64,000 nt of DNA from assembly GCA_964512325.1 (NCBI GenBank), contig CAZEGN010000005.1, forward strand, positions 4,807 through 68,806, given 5' to 3'. Positions within the stretch are counted from its first letter, which is position 1. Each line of letters begins with the position of its first letter. The position numbers and the translations under genes are program-made. Under the pieces are notes generated by a model that was given only the letters and a program-made list of their open reading frames with translations, ran no database searches and had not been told where the DNA came from. Shown here piece by piece: positions 52,897 through 61,605 of this stretch. This DNA is from JACQZO01 sp964512325. Lineage in GTDB: Bacteria > Patescibacteriota > Gracilibacteria > RBG-16-42-10.

Positions 52897-53965
52897 AGTC
52901 TTTTACAATTGTGATTGTCCTTAAATCTTCAAAAAATTGTCCACTATCAAGAGATATGGCTAGTTTTTCAACCAGAAGGTAAATGCTATGTCTGTCAGCT
53001 TCCTCAAATAACAGTACATTTCTCACTCCTAAGATACGAGCTAATAATCTGACAAACAGCTCATTATCCAGATTAAGATGAAGCTGATTGTATTTATCTA
53101 TTACAGGCGATACAAATTCTTCCCAGAAAATTCGTTTTAACTGTGACTGTGTCGTATTTTCATTGTCTACAAGCCTACTTTTTTCAAAAAAGCGTTTATT
53201 ATATTTAGCAATAAACGTTCCTGATTGTGCGTAAATATACCAGAGATAGCAGGCCACCTCGCCAGCAAGCGAATTTAACCCACTATATTCTAGATCAAAA
53301 AACAAATCCGGCGAAAAAGAAAGATTAAAATCATGGAGGTCACCGTGACTGATAACTGACACGAACTGCTTTTGTGCCTGAAAGCTCTCAAGAGCCTTCT
53401 TTACAATTTTAGGCATCAAAGCTGAACAGTTTGGCATAACCTTCTTACAATCGTCGTATAGAAGCTCTAGTTGTTGACCATAGAAATCTTTTAACCTCCC
53501 ATTGAATAGTCTTCCTTCAAACAAATCATGATTCGCGAAGGTTATTCTGTTAATAACGGCAGCAGATGAAGAGATCGCCAACCAGTAGTTTTGCCAAAAC
53601 GTTTTAAACTTTTCGAGTCTAATATCTAATGGCACGTTTTTATTATAAACGAAATTGTGAAGCAAACTTTTTCCCGTATAAATTTCATCTTTATATTCCC
53701 AAATCATTATATCTTCCCCTAGACTGTAGGCTCGTTTATAAAAAACGATATTTGCCGTAGAGAAAGGAAGCTGATGGCTTTCAGTGAGTGCGTATTCTTG
53801 ATTAAAGTTGCTATTTGCTTTGTATTTAAAAAAGTACTTAAAAGAATTAATTTCGCATACACCGTAGCCACCTCGTGCGGTAGATTCGAAATGGATAATA
53901 TCGACATTAGACACTGCTGTTTCTGCCTGAAAGGCAATTATGCTAGATAAGTGTGAATAATTCAT
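52874..53965 (-). CDS. Aminoglycoside phosphotransferase-like small-molecule kinase
   Basis: 363 aa. Protein-kinase-like fold of the APH/choline kinase group. The catalytic loop is ISHGDLHDFNLSFSP (about residue 210) and the metal Asp segment is LFFDLEYSG. The N-lobe is divergent. The family phosphorylates hydroxyls on sugars, cyclitols, choline and similar compounds. Last gene of the five-gene operon; its start overlaps the cyclase gene by 23 nt, so it may act on the cyclase product. Confidence 0.85.
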   Translation of the reverse strand: MNYSHLSSIIAFQAETAVSNVDIIHFESTARGGYGVCEINSFKYFFKYKANSNFNQEYALTESHQLPFSTANIVFYKRAYSLGEDIMIWEYKDEIYTGKSLLHNFVYNKNVPLDIRLEKFKTFWQNYWLAISSSAAVINRITFANHDLFEGRLFNGRLKDFYGQQLELLYDDCKKVMPNCSALMPKIVKKALESFQAQKQFVSVISHGDLHDFNLSFSPDLFFDLEYSGLNSLAGEVACYLWYIYAQSGTFIAKYNKRFFEKSRLVDNENTTQSQLKRIFWEEFVSPVIDKYNQLHLNLDNELFVRLLARILGVRNVLLFEEADRHSIYLLVEKLAISLDSGQFFEDLRTITIVKDFTDLLPE

Positions 53966-55046
53966 TGAAGACAGCTAAGACGTCATCTATATCACTATTG
54001 ATTACCTTATATTCACCAGGTTTAGGACAAACAATAAACGTCGGCTTATTATCTTTTGTAATCTTATCGCTTAATAAAGCACTCTCGATATGAACTTTAT
54101 GCAGTGTTTCTGTCTTATAACTATTTACTGCATAAAAGCGCTCAATGGCCTGCAAAATATAGTCACAATATAAAGAATCTTTTCCTATACTTTCTAATCT
54201 CAATAACAATTTAGTAGCTAAATACATTCCTACCCATACAGCCTCGCCATGCCGCATATGCAATTCTGATTCGAGAATATTTGCAAATGTATGCCCAAAA
54301 GATAGTTTTTTATGAATTCCGTTTGAATCATATGGGTCTTGTTGAACAGCCAGTGCTTTAATTTTAAGCGACTCTTCAATAACTTGCGCCCATGCCTCTT
54401 TATGTTGGTTTGCCTTTAACAATTCTTCTAAGGCATCTATCTTACTTTTTATTACAGTTAATTCTGTAGTGCTAAATAAATAGTGTTTAAAGACCTCAGC
54501 TACGGCTAATAATATCTCTTTTGGATCTGTCTTAATAAGATCTTGATCACAAATAGTAAGTACTGGAGAAAAAAAGCTTCCAACAACATTCTTTTTATGG
54601 CCGACATTGACGGCTACTTTACCGATAATCGCGTCTACTTGGCTCATGAGCGTTGTCCCGACTTGAACAAAAGCTAAGCCGCGCATATATACAGAAGCAA
54701 TAAAACCACCGACATCCCCTACGAAACCTCCACCGATAGCAATTAAAACAGTATTCCTTGTAATTCCATGATCAGCAAGGTCAGCAAAGATGCTGGTTGC
54801 GTATTCTAAGCTTTTAAAATAACGATCCGGGAAAAGCTTAATAATACACATCTTTTTAGTTGGCTGTGATTTTTTTAAATCATCTAGAACCTTCTTTAAC
54901 TTAATTTGCAAAACATTCGTATCAATTAATATTACTATTTGAGAGTAACTAGCTGTTACGCTTATGAGCTCTTGCAATGTAATATCTGATCCAATTACCA
55001 CTTGCTGATCAATGTAGGGTAACTGAATATTGAAACTTTTAGTCAT
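53943..55046 (-). CDS. Dehydroquinate-synthase-like sugar phosphate cyclase
   Basis: 367 aa. NAD- and metal-dependent cyclase superfamily (DHQ synthase, 2-deoxy-scyllo-inosose synthase, epi-valiolone synthases). NAD motif: AIGGGFVGDVGGFIASVYMR. Substrate Arg/Lys region: RGLAFVQVGTTLMSQVD, where DHQ synthase normally has VPTTL. Metal ligands: Glu in AVAEVFKHYLF, and His residues in SFGHTFANILE and RHGEAVWVG. The loop after VDAIIG is one residue shorter than in E. coli AroB (GK instead of GGK). No other shikimate gene is near, so a secondary-metabolite cyclase is favoured over AroB. Confidence 0.88.
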   Translation of the reverse strand: MTKSFNIQLPYIDQQVVIGSDITLQELISVTASYSQIVILIDTNVLQIKLKKVLDDLKKSQPTKKMCIIKLFPDRYFKSLEYATSIFADLADHGITRNTVLIAIGGGFVGDVGGFIASVYMRGLAFVQVGTTLMSQVDAIIGKVAVNVGHKKNVVGSFFSPVLTICDQDLIKTDPKEILLAVAEVFKHYLFSTTELTVIKSKIDALEELLKANQHKEAWAQVIEESLKIKALAVQQDPYDSNGIHKKLSFGHTFANILESELHMRHGEAVWVGMYLATKLLLRLESIGKDSLYCDYILQAIERFYAVNSYKTETLHKVHIESALLSDKITKDNKPTFIVCPKPGEYKVINSDIDDVLAVFNELFTLI

Positions 55047-56700
55047 GATTCTTTTTAGAAACTAAATACTTGGAATCAATAACAAGATAATCAATGTGAC
55101 CGAGCGCGACATGTCGTATTGCATCTTTTGGCGTCTCAACAATAGGCTCATTATTGTCGTTAAAAGACGTATTAATCAAAAGTGGATAGCCTGATTTTTC
55201 TTCGAATATCTTTATCAGCTGGTGAAGATCTCTATTATCATTATTATTTAGTGTTTGAATGCGACAGCTTTTATCAACATGAGTAATACCAGGTACTATG
55301 CCAATAAACGCGTCTTTAATCTTAGTTACAAAAAGCATGAAACGGTTATCTACTTTAGCTGAATGGAAGTAAGTATCTACACACTCTTCGGGTACGAGAG
55401 CCGCAAATGGCCGAAAGCTTTCTCTATGTTTTACACGCGAATTAAGTTGTTGTTGCATATCAGCAATCAACGGATTTGCTAAAATGCTTCGTGCTCCTAG
55501 TGCTCTAGGTCCAATTTCAGAAGCGCCAGAAAACCAACCCACAATTGAACCAGAATGTAATAATTCAGCAACCTTCAGCTGTAAATCAGCCTTATTTTCA
55601 TAATTCTTTATATCAAACTCGGTCTTTTTCACTTCATAAGGCAGTGCAAAGTGCGTCTGTCTTTTGAAAAGTACATCTTCTATTTCCTCAGTAGTATACT
55701 CAGCACCCAAATATGCATTAGGTAAGTGCTCACGAATAATCATCCCTTTTTCAGCCAAAAAAGCTAGCACATTCCCAATACATTGACCGGTATCACAAGG
55801 AAAAGGCGGGATGAATAATTTATCAACAATATTATTGTCTAATAGCTTCTGATTAGTGACCGCATTAAGAGCAACTCCTCCGCCTAAACAGACATTCCGT
55901 GTATGATATTTATTTGTTAGAATCCCGACTAATTTACTTATGGCCTTTTCGGTATGGAACTGAATGAAAGATGCTGCATCAGCAGCCTTGTCTTTCTGAT
56001 AAAGTACATTTTCCAAGTTAGTTAACTGGTTGTTTCTTACGAAGTCAATAGCTGCATAATCATATTTACCTTCTAACTTTGAAGCTACAGCACCATTTTC
56101 ATCAATATCAAAAAGCGTGATATTTTCTCCATAAAATTTACCATATGGGGCTAATCCCATGGTCTTGCCAGCACAAGTAGCATCCCAACCAATAAAGTTA
56201 GTAAAGCTCTCGTATGCTCTACCTATGCCTTTATAAATAGATCTCTCGGGATCATTTCCGCCAACTTTTTTAAGGCTATTACCTTGAGCATGATAATAAC
56301 TTTCAGTGTCAGTTGTATTACCTAGACCATCCATAATCACTATTACAGCCTCATCAAATTCTGAAAAACAGTAACTACCCCAAGCATGAGAGAGATGATG
56401 GTCTATACTAAAAAATTTCTCTTTTGGTATACCTAAACTCTCCAGTTGTCCCTGAAAACCGTTATCTATTGCTTTATGATAACTACTAAAAACAATTGCA
56501 TCCAGATCATTTATAGTAATTCTTAAGCTTTTCAAACAGTAAAATAGGCTATAAAGAAAGCCAGAAGAATGTTTTACTCGATTTAAACGTTCTTCTGATA
56601 TAGCGACCATTTTATTTCCATGGATGATACAACACCCTCCATCGTGACCTGTATTTATTCCTACTACAGTTAAAGGGGATTTATTTTTAAGCGTTACCAT
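55039..56700 (-). CDS. Carbamoyltransferase (NodU/TobZ family)
   Basis: 553 aa. The family makes carbamoyl-adenylate from carbamoyl phosphate and ATP and transfers the carbamoyl group to a sugar or antibiotic hydroxyl. N-terminal Kae1-like part: VVGINTGHDGGCCII, SIDHHLSHAWGSYCFSEFD, MDGLGN and LGGGVALNAVTNQKLL. C-terminal YrdC-like part: SEIGPRALGARSILANP and KHRESFRPFAALVPEE. Both halves are intact. It overlaps the fused kinase gene by 14 nt and the cyclase by 8 nt, which points to concerted expression. Confidence 0.95.
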   Translation of the reverse strand: MVTLKNKSPLTVVGINTGHDGGCCIIHGNKMVAISEERLNRVKHSSGFLYSLFYCLKSLRITINDLDAIVFSSYHKAIDNGFQGQLESLGIPKEKFFSIDHHLSHAWGSYCFSEFDEAVIVIMDGLGNTTDTESYYHAQGNSLKKVGGNDPERSIYKGIGRAYESFTNFIGWDATCAGKTMGLAPYGKFYGENITLFDIDENGAVASKLEGKYDYAAIDFVRNNQLTNLENVLYQKDKAADAASFIQFHTEKAISKLVGILTNKYHTRNVCLGGGVALNAVTNQKLLDNNIVDKLFIPPFPCDTGQCIGNVLAFLAEKGMIIREHLPNAYLGAEYTTEEIEDVLFKRQTHFALPYEVKKTEFDIKNYENKADLQLKVAELLHSGSIVGWFSGASEIGPRALGARSILANPLIADMQQQLNSRVKHRESFRPFAALVPEECVDTYFHSAKVDNRFMLFVTKIKDAFIGIVPGITHVDKSCRIQTLNNNDNRDLHQLIKIFEEKSGYPLLINTSFNDNNEPIVETPKDAIRHVALGHIDYLVIDSKYLVSKKNHD

Positions 56701-58606
56701 TCATTGAGTTTAAATATGATTTCACCCATTGTAAGAAATTTTTCGCTGCCTGCCTAGAAGATAGTAATGCTGCGCCATTGTTATTTGCGTCACGATAAGA
56801 AAGAACAGTTGGCGGAGTATCAGCCGCAAAAAGTTTATAAAAGCTTGTATAAACATTATGATACCCTTCAACTTCAACCTGTTTAAGCCAACAAAACATT
56901 TTCATTATTGTATGCAGATGTTTTATAACAGCAAGTAATACTTCATTTGTAGTTTCATCTTCTAATTCTTCTTCAACAAGCAAAGCATATTCCTTAAGCA
57001 TATTTGAGGAGCGAGCATATTCGAGAAACTCCACCTCATTTAGCCTAGGTATTACCTTTTCAGCTTCATCATTTATTTTCCATATGATAGGGAATGCGGC
57101 ACAACCTAGTTTATAATGCACATAAGCTAGCTTTCCAGCATCTTCTATCTGTTTAACACCAGGCTTAGTTGAATAAACACATGTCCCTACTTTAATGCCA
57201 TGAATAAATCTAGCTTTAGCTTTTAAAACGCTTTTGACTTTTTCAGGATCATTGTTAGTAACAATGTACAAATCAATGTCGCTGTTCGAATCCATATCCT
57301 CTCTCCCCCCACTACCGGCAATAGCTATTAGCTCAACAGGAACTAGGCTTGCAATAGTATTTATTGCTTCTTCAATAGCCATTTTATGTTTAGATGAGAG
57401 CATAAGATCTTCAACTGAAGAATATCGAACCCCTGAATTGGGCTTCGTGCGCATTTGTACAGCAACAGCAGCATGCAAGTCAGCTGGAGTTCCATCGTTA
57501 TTGATCACTTTAAGGTCACATGCATAATCACTTAATGCAGGTAAGGCTTTTTGAGCATTCTTTCTACCTACTAAAGCTATAGCATGTTCAGGTTCTATGG
57601 CAAACCGTTCTGTTAAACGTTGTGTTACTGCTACGGGCGAACTATCTACCCTAACAGCAGTAAATTTATTCCCATAGTATTGGGCCCAAGCTTCAATTAA
57701 AGCCTGACCATGAAAACTTTCAAGGCTAAATAAGCGTTCATAATAATGAGCTCTACAAAATTGTTCGAAGCTTTCTACTAAGGCAGCAAAAAAGGTAGGG
57801 TCATTAGGACTTTTTCCAGCTTGCTGCGCAAAGAAGTTTAGCTTTAATCTTAAGAATCCCCACTGATCACGTAGGATTTTCGCATATGTCCCTTTTCCCG
57901 TCTCACTGTTTCCTGTAACGCCAACAACTGATTGCACTGTAGGATTTAGCTTCTTAAATGCTTTCGGATGAATTAAACCATTGAGGAGTTCTCTTAATTC
58001 ACGCTGAACATCTCTTATTGATTTACGATTAACTTTAATAGAGTTATATAACCCTTTTTCTTTTTGTTCTGCTAAGCCATCATAAAGTCTAAATTGATAA
58101 TTTGTATATATTTCAGCTTGAGCATCATCTTTAAAGCCTGCTCTAGCCATGGTCAGTTCTACAGAAGACTCTTTATTTCCACCATGTTCTAATAAAACCT
58201 CAGCTTCTGGGTAAAGTCCTAGCTTTATTCCTCTTCTATCACAAAACTCATTAGCAACAGCAGCCCCCTCTACAGTACTTCCCAATTGCATCCTAGTAGC
58301 TAAAGTCGCAGCTATTACACTTTGAAACATATGACTTCCCCTATCAGCCAATACCACTGGAGCTCGAGAGTTTCTCATATATTCCTCTCTAGCTAGCAGC
58401 GAAGCAAACATAAGTTCCAGCCACTCATTATGATTACCTCTTGCGAACCACCAATCAAAATCTCCTGGCACTTTCTTCCAGCCAGCATCAAAAGTAGCTA
58501 ACTTAGGAACTGTATGCACGGTTTGAGTTGAACCAGCGGCAAGCAGATCCATTTGCGTTGTCTTACCAACATTATCAACACCGTTTAGAGTAATTATCTT
58601 AGGCAT
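56687..58606 (-). CDS. Fused P-loop kinase / P-loop kinase / nucleotidyltransferase
   Basis: About 639 aa from the ATG at 58606 (MPKIITL); a 58630 start would overlap the Nudix gene further. Domain 1 (about 1-210) looks like a dTMP-kinase relative: ITLNGVDNVGKTTQMDLLAA, with LADRG. Domain 2 (about 225-400) has another P-loop, VVGVTGNSETGKGTYAKILR. Domain 3 (about 410-640) is a MNT/kanamycin-type nucleotidyltransferase: AIAGSGGREDMDSNSDIDLY with the GS and DxD metal residues. I know no standard enzyme with this order. It probably prepares or transfers a nucleotide-activated intermediate. Confidence 0.85.
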   Translation of the reverse strand: MPKIITLNGVDNVGKTTQMDLLAAGSTQTVHTVPKLATFDAGWKKVPGDFDWWFARGNHNEWLELMFASLLAREEYMRNSRAPVVLADRGSHMFQSVIAATLATRMQLGSTVEGAAVANEFCDRRGIKLGLYPEAEVLLEHGGNKESSVELTMARAGFKDDAQAEIYTNYQFRLYDGLAEQKEKGLYNSIKVNRKSIRDVQRELRELLNGLIHPKAFKKLNPTVQSVVGVTGNSETGKGTYAKILRDQWGFLRLKLNFFAQQAGKSPNDPTFFAALVESFEQFCRAHYYERLFSLESFHGQALIEAWAQYYGNKFTAVRVDSSPVAVTQRLTERFAIEPEHAIALVGRKNAQKALPALSDYACDLKVINNDGTPADLHAAVAVQMRTKPNSGVRYSSVEDLMLSSKHKMAIEEAINTIASLVPVELIAIAGSGGREDMDSNSDIDLYIVTNNDPEKVKSVLKAKARFIHGIKVGTCVYSTKPGVKQIEDAGKLAYVHYKLGCAAFPIIWKINDEAEKVIPRLNEVEFLEYARSSNMLKEYALLVEEELEDETTNEVLLAVIKHLHTIMKMFCWLKQVEVEGYHNVYTSFYKLFAADTPPTVLSYRDANNNGAALLSSRQAAKNFLQWVKSYLNSMNGNA

Positions 58607-59060
58607 TTGGAAGAAGATTAAGCTCCACAAAAGCTATATCCTCTCCTAGAAGAATCCGTTTAATTAATCCCTTCACATACTCAGGTACTAAGTTAATGCC
58701 TTCTAATTGATCTAATGTAACGCGTCTTGGATCATATACATTATCGCCATCAGCGCGTTCAGCTTCAGGACCTGCAATCTTATCTCCAGTGCCTTCTTTC
58801 AATTTACCTACAAAATAGTAATCGTGCTGCAAGACTCCGTTAACCATACTTCTCACTTCTAAAACCAAGCGAGCATCTTCAACTTTAATATTTAGCTCTT
58901 CTCCCACTTCTCTGTGCATGGCAACCTCTGAAGTTTCACCTTCTTCGAGGCCTCCCCCAGGAGTAACCCAGTATTCAGCTCCCTTTTTCACTCGCCTAAT
59001 TAGGATTACGCTATCTTCTGATAAAACTATACCGCGTGCAGATGCTCTTTCTGAAAGCAT
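58599..59060 (-). CDS. Nudix hydrolase, first gene of the cyclase/carbamoyltransferase operon
   Basis: 153 aa. Nudix box GGLEEGETSEVAMHREVGEE followed by LNI, complete. The preceding WVTPGGG and the following DYYFVGKLK fit a MutT-like/ADP-ribose-type fold. Its stop overlaps the fused kinase start by 8 nt. It may clean up or process a nucleotide intermediate of the pathway. The 93-bp gap upstream is a divergent promoter region shared with the phosphatase gene. Confidence 0.9.
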   Translation of the reverse strand: MLSERASARGIVLSEDSVILIRRVKKGAEYWVTPGGGLEEGETSEVAMHREVGEELNIKVEDARLVLEVRSMVNGVLQHDYYFVGKLKEGTGDKIAGPEAERADGDNVYDPRRVTLDQLEGINLVPEYVKGLIKRILLGEDIAFVELNLLPNA

Positions 59061-59153
59061 AGTAGATATTTAGGTCGTAGACAGAATAGAACAATGTGTT
59101 GTATTGATCAATGTGTGTTATTTGATAAAGTGCATTCGTAATAAGCTGCATAT

Positions 59154-59792
59154 ATGGCAATAATAGACATCTTGGCATTTAGACATGGTGAAACTGATGG
59201 TAATGCCTCTGGTGTACTTCAAGGATGCAGCATGAATCTTGATCTGAATGCTAAAGGAAATTTACAAGCTGAAGAGTTAGGTGAAAAATTAAACACTATT
59301 TGTAGTGATTACCAAGGAATTCATGTTGTGACTTCAGATCTTGTTAGAGCTGCCAACACAATGAGAATTGCACATTCGAAACTCTCAAGCGGCGTAAGAG
59401 CAAAAATACGAAGCTATGAGATATCAACGGCGTTACGTGAAAGAAACTTTGGAAGTCTTGAAGGATTAAGTACGAAGATTTTCGCCCAACATAAAGGCTA
59501 TATTCGATATAAAGAATTAGATACACCAACAGAAAGACAGAGATTCTCTATTGCTGAGGATGTGGAAAATGACCTTGCTGTGATTACACGCGTGCGCAAC
59601 CTAGTTGGTAAAATTATTACTCAGCAAGCCTCTAATACAGATAGAGAGCTACTAATTTTGAGTACACATGGAAATACTCTAAGGACACTACTAATTGCAG
59701 TGTTGCATCAGTTAGAACACAGATCACTAGCAAACTGCGAACATGTACGGTTTTCTCTCAAGGAGTGGGAAGATATGTTTGTTGCAGCTTAA
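59154..59792 (+). CDS. Histidine phosphatase family protein
   Basis: 212 aa. The phosphoacceptor motif FRHGETDGNASG (His about residue 10) and the second His in LILSTHGNTLRTL mark the phosphoglycerate-mutase/CobC-like superfamily; TSDLVRAANTMRIA and ALRERNFGSLEG also fit. Likely a small-molecule phosphatase. Divergent from the Nudix-led operon, so it could supply a dephosphorylation step, but it could also be independent. Confidence 0.92.
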   Translation: MAIIDILAFRHGETDGNASGVLQGCSMNLDLNAKGNLQAEELGEKLNTICSDYQGIHVVTSDLVRAANTMRIAHSKLSSGVRAKIRSYEISTALRERNFGSLEGLSTKIFAQHKGYIRYKELDTPTERQRFSIAEDVENDLAVITRVRNLVGKIITQQASNTDRELLILSTHGNTLRTLLIAVLHQLEHRSLANCEHVRFSLKEWEDMFVAA

Positions 59793-59852
59793 TTAAAACC
59801 ATCTCATAGAAAGCTTTATAGCGAAGTCTCACTTTTCTTAAAATAATTCTGG

Positions 59853-59876
59853 ATAGCGAGCAATCTGGGGAGCCAA
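59853..59876 (+). other. Degenerate tRNA-Asn 3'-end / attachment-like site
   Basis: CAATCTGGGGAGCCAA at 59861-59876 matches 15 of 16 bases of the tRNA-Asn end. The preceding TAGCGAG resembles the T-loop TTCGAG with two bases lost. This is the best tRNA-like copy and would fit a left-type attachment relic. It lies in the 171-bp gap between the phosphatase and peptidase genes. Confidence 0.55.
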
Positions 59877-59963
59877 CGATTATGCAGAAGCCAATAAGCC
59901 ATTTTTGCGATATTCACCTATACATCTAAGTTAGGTATATTTATAGTGCAGAAAACATTTGCT

Positions 59964-60596
59964 ATGAAACTTTTCCTTTCCTCAGGTGACATTCCAAACA
60001 ATCTTAGAGACGTCTTCCTTAACCTTGTAGGCAAGCAAGCTACAGATATTAAGTTTGCTTTGATTGAAAATGCTGCTGATCCATATACAGATGACACGAA
60101 AGGTTGGATGTTCGAGACAAGAAAGAATTTCGAATCTTTAGGTATGCAGATGACTCTTGTGGATCTCCGGCTGTATAAAGATGATCCCGAAAATTTGTAT
60201 ACCGTGTTGAAAAATGTTGATGTGGTATGGATAGGAGGTGGAAACACCTATTACATGAGATTTTTGATGAAAGTCAGTGGCTTCGATACGATAATTAATA
60301 AGTTACTAGCTAAGGGCATTGTTTATGGGGGAGGAAGTGCAGGAGCCATTCTTCCTTGTCCAGTACTTGATAAGTTTGATATCGTTGATGATCAGAATGC
60401 AGCTCCAGAAGTAATTAAACAAGGGCTAGGATTGATTGACTTTATTATTGTTCCACATTGGGGTGATCCAGAGTATCAAGAGCGACTACAAGAAATAAAA
60501 AGTTATTACGATCATAAGACGAGCTATCAGGTGGCAACTATTACTGATAGTCAGTCAATAATCGTAGATGATAGAAACTGGACGGTATACCCCTAG
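59964..60596 (+). CDS. Peptidase S51 (peptidase E / cyanophycinase-like)
   Basis: About 210 aa from the ATG at 59964 (MKLFLSSGDIPNN); a GTG at 59946 would add six residues. The family cleaves Asp-X dipeptides or related amide bonds using a Ser nucleophile. Motifs: VDVVWIGGGNTYYMRFLM, and YGGGSAGAILPCP with the nucleophile Ser in GSAGA. FIIVPHWGD supplies the conserved His region. Full length. Lies between two attachment-like sites. Confidence 0.9.
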   Translation: MKLFLSSGDIPNNLRDVFLNLVGKQATDIKFALIENAADPYTDDTKGWMFETRKNFESLGMQMTLVDLRLYKDDPENLYTVLKNVDVVWIGGGNTYYMRFLMKVSGFDTIINKLLAKGIVYGGGSAGAILPCPVLDKFDIVDDQNAAPEVIKQGLGLIDFIIVPHWGDPEYQERLQEIKSYYDHKTSYQVATITDSQSIIVDDRNWTVYP

Positions 60597-60719
60597 CAGC
60601 ACTAATTCGTGCAAAAAATTCGCAACTAAACAGAAGCGGTTGGTATTTACCCCACAATAATTATTACTGGTGTTTTGTGTGCTTTATTTAGTATAGTGTT
60701 TTAATAAATTGTTTAACAG

Positions 60720-61379
60720 TTAGAAGTTTCTTTGAGCTAAAAAGCTATCTTCACATTGTTTCCACGTACATCTAAGCTCTCCTATTTTCCAAGTATTATC
60801 TTCTTTAGAAAACTTTGTAGTAGTTGCTTGCCATTTGTCTTGCACTTCTGTTCCATTTTTCAGATAGCGAATGATAAAATCAACCCCCCTATTAGATATA
60901 TCTCCGTCTTTTTTGATTGATTCTTTACGACCTAAATTCTGTAATCTGACCTGACCATCAACATTGTCCATAAAATGCTTTAACTCACTTTCAAAGAATA
61001 CTGGCTCAGTGATAAGTACTTTGTCTAATTGAGTCCGAGCGCTATCAAAGTCTTTCAAATTCAACTTTCTAAAAAACTCTTGCAAAGGTACTGACGCTTC
61101 ATCCCATATTCGGTTTTGCTCATCCTCATAGGAAGGATTTGGAATTAATAGTGTTGAATTATTTATTTGCCCAATGTTATTATTGCCATTTATCACAGCA
61201 GCATTACTTATTTGATTAATCTGTGCACCACTAACGTTTATTGATGTTTCACTTTTTACATCACTATAATTCAAACCATTACCAAATATATTAGTAAATA
61301 GATATACAAATCCAATGACCAATAAACCAACTATACCGTGCTTCCTTACATTTGTTCCGAACCACGCAGATAAACTCAT
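60720..61379 (-). CDS. Membrane-anchored hypothetical protein
   Basis: 219 aa, not recognised. One N-terminal helix (HGIVGLLVIGFVYLFTNIFG, about residues 14-33), an Asn/Ile-rich spacer (QINQISNAAVINGNNNIGQI) and a C-terminal globular part. The latter may be NTF2-like (FDSARTQLDKVLITEP, DKWQATTTKFSKEDNTWKIG). Presumably faces outside. The gap 60597-60719 shows nothing beyond AT-rich sequence. Confidence 0.7.
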   Translation of the reverse strand: MSLSAWFGTNVRKHGIVGLLVIGFVYLFTNIFGNGLNYSDVKSETSINVSGAQINQISNAAVINGNNNIGQINNSTLLIPNPSYEDEQNRIWDEASVPLQEFFRKLNLKDFDSARTQLDKVLITEPVFFESELKHFMDNVDGQVRLQNLGRKESIKKDGDISNRGVDFIIRYLKNGTEVQDKWQATTTKFSKEDNTWKIGELRCTWKQCEDSFLAQRNF

Positions 61380-61543
61380 AATACTATTTCAAGTGACTAT
61401 CTTATGGAGATCATAGCTATGCAATAATTGTCAATCAACATTTAGCGCATGGTCAAGATGATCTTTTATTATGTATTAATAATGTGTTTCTAACAAAGAG
61501 CTCGCAGCTTCTTTAAGTCTTCTTGGTAAAATCCAGTAGAACA

Positions 61544-61573
61544 AGTTCGCAAGCTGACCAAGAGGGGGAGCCA
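61544..61573 (+). other. Third attachment-like site
   Basis: GGGGGAGCCA at 61564-61573, with a left arm related to that at 52306 (21 of 30 identical over the whole block). Its last bases also form one arm of a hairpin, so a terminator or other role is possible. Confidence 0.5.
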
Positions 61574-61605
61574 TGAACCACTCGTGGTAGCTCGGGTTCA
61601 CGGCT
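61569..61605 (+). other. Strong hairpin in a gene-free stretch
   Basis: AGCCATGAACC (61569-61579) pairs with GGTTCACGGCT (61595-61605), 10 of 11 pairs, loop of 15. AGTGGTTCAT near 61645 is a second inverse copy of the left arm, and AAGCC...GGGCTT flank a T-run nearby. The gap 61380-61811 holds this and the attachment-like site, and no gene. Confidence 0.5.

Noticed and set aside
52874..53965. Aminoglycoside resistance gene.
   Set aside because: Only the kinase fold and catalytic loop are shared; the operon context suggests a biosynthetic kinase, and no resistance subtype is recognisable.
53943..55046. AroB of the shikimate pathway.
   Set aside because: Altered substrate loop, no other shikimate genes, and operon partners typical of secondary metabolism.
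61564..61573. Treating the 61.56 kb repeat as a certain element boundary.
   Set aside because: Its bases are partly shared with a hairpin, and only ten bases match the tRNA exactly, so it is reported as a candidate only.
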